The notes under the pieces were generated by a model. That model made no database searches. It was not told the DNA's origin and worked only from the letters and a program-made list of their open reading frames with translations. A program made the position numbers and the translations under genes. From Chlorobiota bacterium (GTDB lineage Bacteria > Bacteroidota > Bacteroidia > Bacteroidales > Marinilabiliaceae), in NCBI GenBank assembly GCA_013153405.1, contig JAADEM010000086.1, positions 1-35,967 on the forward strand: a DNA stretch of 35,967 nt, read 5' to 3'. Of this stretch, positions 18,797 through 26,950 are shown piece by piece; position 1 is the stretch's first letter, and each line of letters starts with the position of its first letter.

Positions 18797-19915
18797 TTAA
18801 TTATCCTGATTTGTAATTCTTTTTGCTTCGGAAACCGGTATTTTTTTCCCTTTTTCAAAAGCTACAATAAAACAGCCCGGCACCTTTTTCTTAACTTTCT
18901 CAAGTTGCTTTTGTATTTCGTTATAGTCATTTGCCTCCCCGGTCGCATACTTATACCTTCCTCCATCACGAAAAACATAAATATCTGAAAACTTTTTATA
19001 GATACCTGCTCCTTTTTTTATTTCCCGTTTAAATGAGGCAACCTGAATTCTGTATACAACATCGTTACTCTTTACATCATTCTTCACATCTTTTTTCTGA
19101 GTAACATTTTCACCGGCATTCTTGTCATCATACTGTTTTTTAAAATCTCTTACTGCCCTGAAAATTGCCGAAGCAATATATGTCTGGCCAGTAGATGACG
19201 TAAGGTATCTTTCTTCTGCCCTGTTACTTAAAAATCCTACTTCGACAAGAACCGATGGGTGTGTAATATTCCTTAACACAAGAAAACCTGCTTGCTTCAC
19301 ACCACGGTCCCTCCTGCCAGCCCTTTCCTTAAATTGTTTCTGTATAAGTGATGCCATCAAGGTACTTTGCTCCAGATATGTAGACTGCATATACTCAAAC
19401 AAAATATATGATTCGGCCGAATTCGGGTCAAAACCTTCATATTTTGTCGTATAAGCATCCTCCATCACAATTACAGAATTTTCCTTTTTAGCAACCTCGA
19501 GGTTTTCATCAGATCTTGCAGGACCTAAAGCAAATGTTTCCACACCCTGTATTTTGGGATTTGATATATAATTTGCATGAATCGAGATAAATAAATCCGC
19601 ATCATTCTTATTCGCTATTTCTGCGCGTTTATACAAAGGAATAAATGTATCTGTTTTCCTTGTATATATAACTTTCACATCAGGCAGGTACTTTTCAATG
19701 TAATTACCTACTTTCAATGCTATAGCCAGAACAACATCTTTTTCCCTGGCACTTTTCCCTAATGCTCCGGGATCTTTTCCTCCATGACCGGCATCAATGA
19801 CAACAGTTCTGAATTTTGTTGATTCCTGAGCGTATATTGTTCCCGCTAAAAATATCGAAACAAAAAGAAAAACTAAAAAAAATGTAATGGCTTTTATTCT
19901 CACCAATTCAACCAT
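18797..19915 (-). CDS. amiC: N-acetylmuramoyl-L-alanine amidase (Amidase_3) with SPOR-like domain
   Basis: Zinc amidase that cleaves the amide bond between MurNAc and the peptide stem, usually at the division septum. Residues 1-29 are a signal peptide (ending IYAQES). The catalytic domain (about 36-258) has DAGHGGKDPGA (His44), REKDV (Glu58), SIHAN (His113) and VEVGFLSN (catalytic Glu225). An insert between 130 and 185 is usual for Bacteroidota and may act as a gating helix. After a lysine-rich linker, residues 287-368 form a SPOR-like domain (YRIQVASFKREIK, YKYATGEANDYNEIQKQL). Such a domain binds denuded glycan strands in known SPOR proteins. It is divergent from the LptD-like gene, with 161 bp between the starts. 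Confidence 0.9.
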   Translation of the reverse strand: MVELVRIKAITFFLVFLFVSIFLAGTIYAQESTKFRTVVIDAGHGGKDPGALGKSAREKDVVLAIALKVGNYIEKYLPDVKVIYTRKTDTFIPLYKRAEIANKNDADLFISIHANYISNPKIQGVETFALGPARSDENLEVAKKENSVIVMEDAYTTKYEGFDPNSAESYILFEYMQSTYLEQSTLMASLIQKQFKERAGRRDRGVKQAGFLVLRNITHPSVLVEVGFLSNRAEERYLTSSTGQTYIASAIFRAVRDFKKQYDDKNAGENVTQKKDVKNDVKSNDVVYRIQVASFKREIKKGAGIYKKFSDIYVFRDGGRYKYATGEANDYNEIQKQLEKVKKKVPGCFIVAFEKGKKIPVSEAKRITNQDN

Positions 19916-20076
19916 GTTTTTTATTTATACTACTAATTCTCAAAAGCATCCTCAAAAATAGAAAAATATTGGAAAAGATTATAAATTCGGTATTAATACT
20001 AATTTATCATTTGTAACGATTCTATGAGCAATTTTTATTTATTTTTGTACGTTTAGAAAAACAAACAGCTCAGGAA
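19916..20076. promoter_or_regulatory. Divergent promoter region between the amidase and LptD-like genes
   Basis: Two -7-type boxes face outwards: TATTTTTG on the minus strand (19953-19960) for the amidase, and TATTTTTG on the plus strand (20040-20047) for the LptD-like gene. The plus-strand box has a TTTG 26 bp upstream (20010-20013), wider than the usual 19-21 bp; the minus-strand box has no clear partner. Confidence 0.35.
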
Positions 20077-22794
20077 TTGATAAACCGCAAAATAATAAAT
20101 ATCTCTTTTATATCTGTTTTATTCTGGATAGCATCCATAATAATGCCGGCACTGTCATTTGCACAGGAAACAGTACCACCCGACTCTACAGGACAACAAA
20201 CAGATACAATAAGCCAAAAGCAACACGGTACAGCCATGATGCTCGATGCTGAGGTGAAATACGAAGCCAAGGATTCGATTAAATTCGGAATTGCCAATGG
20301 TAAAATGATTTTATACGGTGATGCCAAGATTGAATACGAGGATATTACATTGTCGGCATATACCATTGAACTTGATCTCGACAGCAGTCTGGCTTATGCT
20401 TACGGAACTGTTGATTCTCTTGGCAAAGAAACAGGATTGCCTCTTTACCAGGACAGCGAAGGTGAATATCAGATGCGCAAACTCAAATATAATTTCCAGA
20501 CCAAAAAAGCCCTGATTGAACATATTGTGACCGAGCAAAATGAAGGTTACATAGTAGGTAGCAGAGCAAAAAAAATAGAAAACAATGTTTATTGCATTAA
20601 AAATGCAAGGTACTCAACATGTGATCATCATGATCATCCGCATTTTTACCTGAACCTCACAAAAGCAAAAGTAATTCCCGGTAAAAAAATCATAACCGGA
20701 CCGGCATATCTTGTAGTTGAAGATGTTAAATTACCCATAATAGTCCCGTTTGCCATAATCCCCAGTACTCAAACATACAGCTCCGGTTTTATTCTCCCAT
20801 CGTATGGTGAAGAAAAAACCAGAGGTTTCTTTCTTCGCAACGGTGGATATTACTGGGCAGCAAATGATTATTTTGACGTAACTCTTACCGGTGATATTTA
20901 TTCAAAAGGTTCATGGGGTTCTCACTTCTCAACCAAATACAAAAAAAGATATAAATTCGGCGGCAATTTTAATCTGAATTATATCGTAAATGTTTATAGT
21001 GAAAAAGATCTTCCTGATTATAAAAAAACCAAAGACTTTTCTATAACATGGTCACACAGGCAAGATCCTAAGTCAAATCCGTTTCAGTCTTTTTCAGCAA
21101 GTGTAAACTTCTCAACCAGTTCTTACGACCATAATAATGTAAATAGTATTGTAGATCCCAATATCGTTGCCCGTAGTACAAAACGGTCAAGCATTTCATA
21201 CAGTAAACGATGGCCTGGCAGACCTTTTAATTTCTCGGCAAACCTATTACACTCCCAAAACAGCAGGGATACAACCATTGATTTAACAATTCCGGATTTC
21301 ACATTCACAGTAAATCGTCTCTATCCTTTCAAACGTAAAAACAAAATAGGAAACAAGGAACGTTTTTATGAAAAAATCAGTCTTTCATATACAGGTAATA
21401 TGAAAAACTACGTACACACAAAAGAGAAAGATCTGAGTTTAAGCACAGAAAGTTTACGCGAAGACTGGAAAAACGGTGTAATGCACTCTGTTCCTATGGC
21501 AATGAATTTAAAAGTCCTCAAGTACTTCACATTAAGCCCGTCTTTCAATTATAAAGAGAGGTGGTATTTTAAATCAATAAAAAAAGGCTGGGACGAACAA
21601 ACACAGGAAATTGTAGCCACTGACACAACCGGAGGATTTCACCGGGTATGGGATTATAGTTTCGGAGTAGGAACATCAACAAAAATCTACACTTTTTACA
21701 AACCATGGAGAAAACTATTCGGTAATAAAATTGAAGCAATACGACATGTTGCGACCCCTAGTATATCCTTATCATACCGACCCGACTTCAGCGACCCTAA
21801 ATATGGATATTATGACTGGTTTGAATACTATGACGAGAAAAATGATGAAATTGTAAAATACGAGTACTCATATTACGATAATGCCATTTACGGAATACCG
21901 GGCAGAGGAAAATCCGGCAATATCGGTTTTAGCCTAGGAAATACATTTGAAATGAAGGTGAGAAGTGACAAAGACACTACCGGATTTAAAAAGATTAAGC
22001 TTCTTGAGAGTCTTAATTTCTCAACTTCATACAACATGCTCGCTGATTCTTTAAACTGGTCGAGAATAACAATGACAGGACGAACAAAAATATTAGGTAC
22101 AAACATAAACTTTGGTGCATATTTTAATCCTTACGGCATTGACACCCTCGATAACGGATCTCCTGTTGTTGTTGATCGTTCGGCGCTTAAAACAAACGGA
22201 AAACTTCTTCGTATGGAAAACATGAATCTCAGTTTCGGTTTCGACATAAACAATAAAACCTTTAAACGTAAGAAAAATGATGACGAAGAGGAGCCGGAAG
22301 TGGAAGAAGAACAGCCTGAAATAGATCCTCTGGACGAAGCTATGGTTTCGGAAGAGGACAGGCTTATGCAAATGACGCAACCAAAAGGAAACAGAAACCT
22401 GAAAGCCGGAAACGACGGTTATGCCAAATTTGAAATGCCATGGAGTCTTTCCATCAATTTCACCTCATATCTGTTAAGAGGAGACTTCAATAAAGAAAAA
22501 ATGGACTATGACTATAGCCTGTCGGCAGACATTAGTCTGACAGGTAAACTCTCGCTAACTCCAAAATGGAATATTACCGCTTCAACAGGATATAATTTCG
22601 AAAGCAAAAGCATATCATATACCAACATTGGCGTAACAAGAGATTTACACTGCTGGGGTATGCGACTGAATCTTGTTCCGGTAGGTAAATACAAATCCTA
22701 CTTTTTCAGTATAAGTGTCAATTCAAGTTTGCTTAAGGATCTTAAATATGAAAAACGCAGTCATCCTCGTGATAATCCGGGATTTTATGATTAA
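20077..22794 (+). CDS. LptD/OstA-like outer-membrane LPS-assembly protein
   Basis: Likely an outer-membrane beta-barrel of the LptD group that inserts lipopolysaccharide into the outer leaflet. A TTG at 20077 is taken as start because it gives a complete signal peptide ending LSFAQE; the next ATG (codon 23) would remove it, and no in-frame ATG lies upstream. Residues about 50-230 form the OstA/LptA-like jellyroll (GNAKIEYEDITLSAYTIELD-type strands, here DAKIEYEDITL, and YSTCDHHDHPHFYL). The rest alternates aromatic beta strands of the barrel up to the C-terminus. An acidic, disordered loop (about 728-750) lies in the barrel region. The length, 905 residues, is above that of E. coli LptD. ridA follows 22 bp downstream. 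Confidence 0.75.
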   Translation: MINRKIINISFISVLFWIASIIMPALSFAQETVPPDSTGQQTDTISQKQHGTAMMLDAEVKYEAKDSIKFGIANGKMILYGDAKIEYEDITLSAYTIELDLDSSLAYAYGTVDSLGKETGLPLYQDSEGEYQMRKLKYNFQTKKALIEHIVTEQNEGYIVGSRAKKIENNVYCIKNARYSTCDHHDHPHFYLNLTKAKVIPGKKIITGPAYLVVEDVKLPIIVPFAIIPSTQTYSSGFILPSYGEEKTRGFFLRNGGYYWAANDYFDVTLTGDIYSKGSWGSHFSTKYKKRYKFGGNFNLNYIVNVYSEKDLPDYKKTKDFSITWSHRQDPKSNPFQSFSASVNFSTSSYDHNNVNSIVDPNIVARSTKRSSISYSKRWPGRPFNFSANLLHSQNSRDTTIDLTIPDFTFTVNRLYPFKRKNKIGNKERFYEKISLSYTGNMKNYVHTKEKDLSLSTESLREDWKNGVMHSVPMAMNLKVLKYFTLSPSFNYKERWYFKSIKKGWDEQTQEIVATDTTGGFHRVWDYSFGVGTSTKIYTFYKPWRKLFGNKIEAIRHVATPSISLSYRPDFSDPKYGYYDWFEYYDEKNDEIVKYEYSYYDNAIYGIPGRGKSGNIGFSLGNTFEMKVRSDKDTTGFKKIKLLESLNFSTSYNMLADSLNWSRITMTGRTKILGTNINFGAYFNPYGIDTLDNGSPVVVDRSALKTNGKLLRMENMNLSFGFDINNKTFKRKKNDDEEEPEVEEEQPEIDPLDEAMVSEEDRLMQMTQPKGNRNLKAGNDGYAKFEMPWSLSINFTSYLLRGDFNKEKMDYDYSLSADISLTGKLSLTPKWNITASTGYNFESKSISYTNIGVTRDLHCWGMRLNLVPVGKYKSYFFSISVNSSLLKDLKYEKRSHPRDNPGFYD

Positions 22795-22816
22795 ATTGTC
22801 ATAAAAACATTAAGAT

Positions 22817-23194
22817 ATGAAAAAAGCAATAACAACTGAAAAAGCACCAAAAGCTTTAGGACCTTACAGCCAGGCAATTGAAGCAAACGGCACATTGTAC
22901 ATTTCGGGCCAGGTTCCAGTAGATCCTTCCACAGGAGAAATAGTGGAAGGCGGCATAAAAGAACAAACCAGACAGGTAATGAAAAATATTGGTGCAATAC
23001 TTGAAGCTGCAGGTTACTCCTTCAAAAACGTGGTTAAATCAACCTGTTTATTAAGTGACATGGCTAACTTTAAAGACATGAACGAGGTTTATGGTTCTTA
23101 CTATCAGGAAACCCCACCTGCCCGTGCTGCTTTTGCCGTGAAAGAATTACCCCTTGGCGTAATGATTGAAATAGAAACTATTGCAGTAAAATAG
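22817..23194 (+). CDS. ridA: RidA-family 2-iminobutanoate/2-iminopropanoate deaminase
   Basis: Hydrolyses reactive enamine/imine intermediates made by PLP-dependent dehydratases. The 125-residue protein is full length with [19 protein letters not shown], the trimer-interface [13 protein letters not shown], and [15 protein letters not shown] containing the active-site arginine, followed by a Glu in MIEIETIA. It is the second gene of an apparent operon with the LptD-like gene, which is likely a gene-order tradition rather than a shared pathway. A clear terminator follows. Confidence 0.92.
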   Translation: MKKAITTEKAPKALGPYSQAIEANGTLYISGQVPVDPSTGEIVEGGIKEQTRQVMKNIGAILEAAGYSFKNVVKSTCLLSDMANFKDMNEVYGSYYQETPPARAAFAVKELPLGVMIEIETIAVK

Positions 23195-23225
23195 TTATAC
23201 TTTTATAATTTTTATTTTTAACAAC

Positions 23226-23260
23226 GCAGGATTTATTCATTATTGTGAAATCCTGCTTTT
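23226..23260 (+). terminator. Intrinsic terminator of the LptD-like/ridA operon
   Basis: GCAGGATTT pairs with AAATCCTGC (9 bp, 13-nt loop) and is followed by TTTTG on the plus strand, 31 bp past the ridA stop codon. Confidence 0.75.
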
Positions 23261-23281
23261 GTATTAAAAAATCTCAAATAA

Positions 23282-24115
23282 TCAGGAAAGGCGAATCCCA
23301 TCGTTACCAATAGTAATTATTTTCTTTTTATATAATGCACCTATTGCCTTTTTAAAGTTTTTTTTGCTTATCCCAAACAGATGATATATCATTTCAGCCG
23401 GACTTTTGTCGGAAACAGCAAGAAATCCACCGGCATCTTTAAGTTTGTCTAAAATATTTTGCGATATTGAATCAACCTGTTCATAACCTTCCTTTTGCAG
23501 GGCAACATCTATTTTATCGTCATCACGCACTTTTTTAATGTACCCTTTTACGTAATCCCCCGTTTCAACCGGACCAAATATCTCATTATCATAAATCATT
23601 CCCCAGTGGGTATTATTAATAATCACTTTATACCCCATATCGGTTTTTTCTGCAATCAGCAAGTCTACCTCTTCTCCTGATTCATATTCAGGTAATATAT
23701 TATCAAGGAACTTATCAATCTTTGCTGAAGCAACCACTCTGTCGGTATCAGTATCAAGATAAACATGTACCAGATATGTGCGACCTTCGGTCATTTTAGC
23801 TCTCTGCTCTCTAAATGGAACAAGCAAATCCTTAGGCAGCCCCCAATCAAAAAAAGCACCGGTACGATTTACTGCTTTTACTTTCAGAAATTTAAAATCC
23901 CCGACTTTTGCATACGGTTTTTCTGTTGTGGCAATAACTCGGTCTTCCGAATCATTATAAATAAAAACCTCCAGTTCATCATCAGGTTCAACATTTTCAG
24001 GCACATATCGTGCAGGCATAAGTATTTCACCATACTCTTCTCCTCCGTCGAGATATATTCCGAAATCAACCTCTTTTACAACACGCAGGGTATTAAATTT
24101 TCCTATTTCAACCAT
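23282..24115 (-). CDS. cvfB: CvfB/YitL-like S1-domain RNA-binding protein
   Basis: The 277-residue protein reads as three OB/S1-like modules and a C-terminal winged helix. Module 1 is about 1-63 (LRVVKEVDFGIYLDGGEEYGE..LMPARYVP), module 2 about 68-132 (VGDFKFLKVKAVNRTGAFFDWGLPKDLLVP), module 3 about 145-212 (GYKVIINNTHWGMIYDNE, KGYIKKVRDDDKIDV). The winged helix spans about 218-275 (AEMIYHLFGISKKNFKKAIGALYKKK). This order is that of CvfB, an RNA-binding regulator of virulence factors in Staphylococcus; the role in Bacteroidota is unestablished. It lies alone between a convergent operon and the sulfatase gene. Confidence 0.75.
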   Translation of the reverse strand: MVEIGKFNTLRVVKEVDFGIYLDGGEEYGEILMPARYVPENVEPDDELEVFIYNDSEDRVIATTEKPYAKVGDFKFLKVKAVNRTGAFFDWGLPKDLLVPFREQRAKMTEGRTYLVHVYLDTDTDRVVASAKIDKFLDNILPEYESGEEVDLLIAEKTDMGYKVIINNTHWGMIYDNEIFGPVETGDYVKGYIKKVRDDDKIDVALQKEGYEQVDSISQNILDKLKDAGGFLAVSDKSPAEMIYHLFGISKKNFKKAIGALYKKKIITIGNDGIRLS

Positions 24116-24240
24116 TTCTTATTTTTTGGTAAAGGTAGACAAACAATTAAAACAATCAGCATTAACAAACGATTAAAACAACTCCTGATATTATCATTTG
24201 CGGTAAGGAAAAGATTTAACAGCCAAGATACATATCTGTA

Positions 24241-26316
24241 CTATGAAGCAACTTTTTTCCATTTAAAATATATACCGGCTTCATTCCCTTTTTTCAGATA
24301 CGTAAGCGATACAGGATGCCTGCCTGCCTTAAGCTTTAAGAAACCTTTCATATATGTTCCGGATATATAACCGTAATCAGCGTCAATAACAAGTGCTTTA
24401 TGTATACGTAAAGAAGCTTTTCCTTTTGCCATTACAGTAAAACTGTATTCTCCGTCTTCCGGGATATCAATAAATCCGGAAAAGTTCACAATGTTGCCGC
24501 TTTTTATAACATCAGCTGAGATGTGTCCGGTTTGCCCCTGTTGAAACGGTTTTAACCCGGAAATATCCGGAACCCACGGATATTCACCATTATAAATTTT
24601 ATAAACATATCCCATTACTGCTGACGAATTGTCCGAAGCTGGAATTAGTGCGTCATCATATGGTCTAGGAGCAGAATGATTAGGTACACGCATTTGCAAT
24701 ACTCGTGCTTTCATCATCCTCTGAATATCTTTCATGTTGCCATTCAATGCAAGATTATTCAACTGTTGCGGATCTTGTTCAACATTATAAATCTCAAAAT
24801 CATCATCTGCTGATTTTATATCATATCTTACTCCTGTATAATTACCATAACGTATGACCTGCATCTGATTTCGTATGCGTCCCCGGTGCTGAGGAGCAAA
24901 ATCGGCATATCGGGGTGTTCTTCCACCCACAAAATACTCTATATAAACCGTCGACTCCTTTTGTCTTCCTCTTCCTGTCAGCGAAGGCAGCAAAGAAACC
25001 CCGTCCATAACTGCAGGAGCAGGCAAACCTGCCATCTCGGTAAAAGTTGGCACCCAATCAAACAACATTGAAGGAGTTTGTATTTTCAGACCTCCTTTTA
25101 TATGTCCTGGCCAACGGGCAATAACTGGCATTCGCACACCACCCTCCCAACAATCCCGTTTTATTCCGTCAAAAGGACCAAAACTGCGAAAAAAAGAGGG
25201 GTTGTTACGTTTATATCCTTCGGGCAGATAAGACTCATTGGAAGGACCGTTGTCAGAAGAGAAAACAATTATTGTATTATCATCAATATTCAGATCTTTA
25301 AGCAGCCTGATAATATCACCTACAGCATCGTCTATCCGGCGTATTGAAGTGGCATACCGTCGGTAAACTTCAGGCCATGCAACTTCCGGTGTAGCAGGAT
25401 TGTTATCATCGTCCCAGGTTGCACTGGCATATTCGGGATATGTCCATGAATCAACCTCACCCGTGGCTGTATTAATCCAGTAACCCGGATTTCCAATCCA
25501 TTGAAGCCCGCCATTAAGACCTCCACCTTCGGGATATGGTTGTGTGGGTAACTCCATAACAGCATGAGGAGTATCGTAAGCCAGAAATACAAAAAATGGT
25601 TTCTTTTTGTTGCTTTGTTCTGTTATCCATTTTTTTACGCCAGCTGTCCACAAATCGGCCGTATAGCATTTATCCAGGTAATCGGTAATATTTATACGGT
25701 TTAACCAAACCTCTTTTTTACCTCTGTAAACACCCTCTTTGGGATAATGTTCGTGACCGTCGGCATGTCTCATATAGCCTAAAAAATAGTCAAAACCTCT
25801 GTTTAACGGGTGAGCAGGCCAGTCATGACTTTCAGGTTTACGCTCTTGTCCTCCCTGCAAACCCCATTTGCCAAATGCAGCTGTAACATATCCCGCAGTT
25901 TTCAGAACAGAAGCCATGGTATAATTATCCTCAAGAGCTTTATCAAACTGATTATTCCTTACAGTGGCATGTCCCTGACTGCGGCCGGTAAGTAATGATG
26001 CCCTCGACGGGGCACAAACCGGAGCTGCGGCATACTGATTATAAAACAAAGCACCTTCATTTGCCATTTGATCAAGATTAGGTGTTATTTGCCACGGCTC
26101 GTTTCGGTTATTCTTCATTGCCCTTTGATTCTGAAACAATACACCAAGATCACCATATCCCATATCATCAACCAAAACAAATATTATATTAGGTTTTTTA
26201 TCATTTAATATGTCTTTATCTGATTCCTCCGGAATATAACATCCCGTATAAACAACATACATCAGAGCTGCAAGTATGGTAATAAAATAACTTTTCATAA
26301 GGCGTTGATATTTCAT
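24241..26316 (-). CDS. Type I sulfatase lipoprotein with C-terminal PA14-like domain
   Basis: Arylsulfatase-family enzyme that removes sulfate esters, probably from polysaccharides. Visible are a signal with Cys26 (VVYTGC), the metal-binding VLVDDMGYGDLG (Asp50, Asp51), and the formylglycine signature CAPSRASLLTG, in which Cys101 becomes formylglycine. The second metal site is VFSSDNGPSNE. The catalytic part ends near residue 560. About 590-691 is a beta-rich module (IVNFSGFIDIPEDGEYSFTV, SLRIHKALVIDADYGY, LKAGRHPVSLTYLKKGNEAG) resembling a PA14-type carbohydrate-binding domain. A Met at codon 7 is an alternative start. No sulfatase-maturing radical-SAM enzyme, SusC/D pair or other glycan genes are nearby. 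Confidence 0.88.
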   Translation of the reverse strand: MKYQRLMKSYFITILAALMYVVYTGCYIPEESDKDILNDKKPNIIFVLVDDMGYGDLGVLFQNQRAMKNNRNEPWQITPNLDQMANEGALFYNQYAAAPVCAPSRASLLTGRSQGHATVRNNQFDKALEDNYTMASVLKTAGYVTAAFGKWGLQGGQERKPESHDWPAHPLNRGFDYFLGYMRHADGHEHYPKEGVYRGKKEVWLNRINITDYLDKCYTADLWTAGVKKWITEQSNKKKPFFVFLAYDTPHAVMELPTQPYPEGGGLNGGLQWIGNPGYWINTATGEVDSWTYPEYASATWDDDNNPATPEVAWPEVYRRYATSIRRIDDAVGDIIRLLKDLNIDDNTIIVFSSDNGPSNESYLPEGYKRNNPSFFRSFGPFDGIKRDCWEGGVRMPVIARWPGHIKGGLKIQTPSMLFDWVPTFTEMAGLPAPAVMDGVSLLPSLTGRGRQKESTVYIEYFVGGRTPRYADFAPQHRGRIRNQMQVIRYGNYTGVRYDIKSADDDFEIYNVEQDPQQLNNLALNGNMKDIQRMMKARVLQMRVPNHSAPRPYDDALIPASDNSSAVMGYVYKIYNGEYPWVPDISGLKPFQQGQTGHISADVIKSGNIVNFSGFIDIPEDGEYSFTVMAKGKASLRIHKALVIDADYGYISGTYMKGFLKLKAGRHPVSLTYLKKGNEAGIYFKWKKVAS

Positions 26317-26334
26317 ACGAAATTAACCTACCTT

Positions 26335-26342
26335 CAAAATTA
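26335..26342 (-). promoter_or_regulatory. Possible -7 box for the sulfatase gene
   Basis: TAATTTTG on the minus strand, 18 bp upstream of the ATG. A -33 TTG at the normal spacing is missing. Confidence 0.3.
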
Positions 26343-26371
26343 AGAAATAAATTATGGTTCAGGGTTAAAAA

Positions 26372-26402
26372 CAAAAAAGCCTCCCTAAAAAAAGGAAGGC
26401 TT
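26372..26402 (-). terminator. Intrinsic terminator downstream of tRNA-Pro(CGG)
   Basis: On the minus strand AAGCCTTCC pairs with GGGAGGCTT (9 bp including one G-T) and is followed by six T. It starts 7 bp past the tRNA 3' end. Confidence 0.8.
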
Positions 26403-26409
26403 AAAATTG

Positions 26410-26482
26410 TCGGGGTGATCCGACTCGAACGGACGACCCCCACGTCCCGAACGTGGTACGCTACCAACTGCGCTACACCCCG
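26410..26482 (-). tRNA. tRNA-Pro, anticodon CGG
   Basis: The acceptor stem CGGGGTG/CACCCCG is perfect, with A73 as discriminator. The anticodon stem is CCACG/CGTGG around the loop TTCGGGA, giving anticodon CGG (26447-26449), which reads CCG. The T arm GTCCG-TTCGAGT-CGGAT is complete. CCA is not encoded. Confidence 0.95.
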
Positions 26483-26498
26483 ATTCTCAAGTGCACGG

Positions 26499-26506
26499 CA
26501 AAATTA
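26499..26506 (-). promoter_or_regulatory. Possible -7 box for tRNA-Pro(CGG)
   Basis: TAATTTTG on the minus strand lies 17 bp upstream of the tRNA 5' end, a position that fits a tRNA promoter. No -33 TTG is present at the expected spacing. Confidence 0.35.
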
Positions 26507-26750
26507 TAAAAAAAATTGTATTATAAAACCTATTTCACAATTCTTTCTTACCTCCATATATCGGGTATTGAAAACAATTATTCACATCACTCTTCTACTG
26601 CATTTTATAACAGTACGATAACAATAACCGGCAGTATATACAATCATTTTTCCATTCCAATTATAACTATTCGATGTTACTGTAAACCTAATCACGGTAC
26701 ATATTATCATTTCAATTTTAAATATTACGGGGATAAACGAAATGTAAAAA

Positions 26751-26881
26751 GAGGATGTCCAAAAAGTATAAACCCGACGTCATTGCGAGGAGGAACAACG
26801 AAGCAATCTGTTTTGAATCAGCACAAAAGCTTTACGAGATTCCTTCACACCGTTCAGAATGACGACTTTTTGGACATTCTC
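26751..26881. mobile_element. MITE-like palindromic element, 131 bp
   Basis: Terminal inverted repeats of 17 bp (GAGGATGTCCAAAAAGT at 26751-26767; its complement at 26865-26881) differ at one position. Inside them, a second pair of arms starts CGTCATT on each side (26778 and, on the other strand, 26864) and runs inwards to AAGCAATCT and AAGGAATCT. The whole unit could fold as one long hairpin. No transposase frame is inside. It lies in the 468-bp gap between tRNA-Pro(CGG) and the symporter gene; the rest of that gap (26507-26750, 26882-26950) shows no gene, only an 8-bp inverted repeat CATTCTCA/TGAGAATG (26875-26907) overlapping the right end. Confidence 0.6.
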
Positions 26882-26950
26882 AGCAATAGCCAATAACATT
26901 GAGAATGCTCTGTACTATAAGATATTTATATTTATAAAGTGGTATTAAAC

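Noticed and set aside
26516-26896. 126-codon plus-strand open frame in the gap after tRNA-Pro(CGG)
   Set aside because: It runs through the palindromic element, has no motif or coding pattern, and looks like chance.
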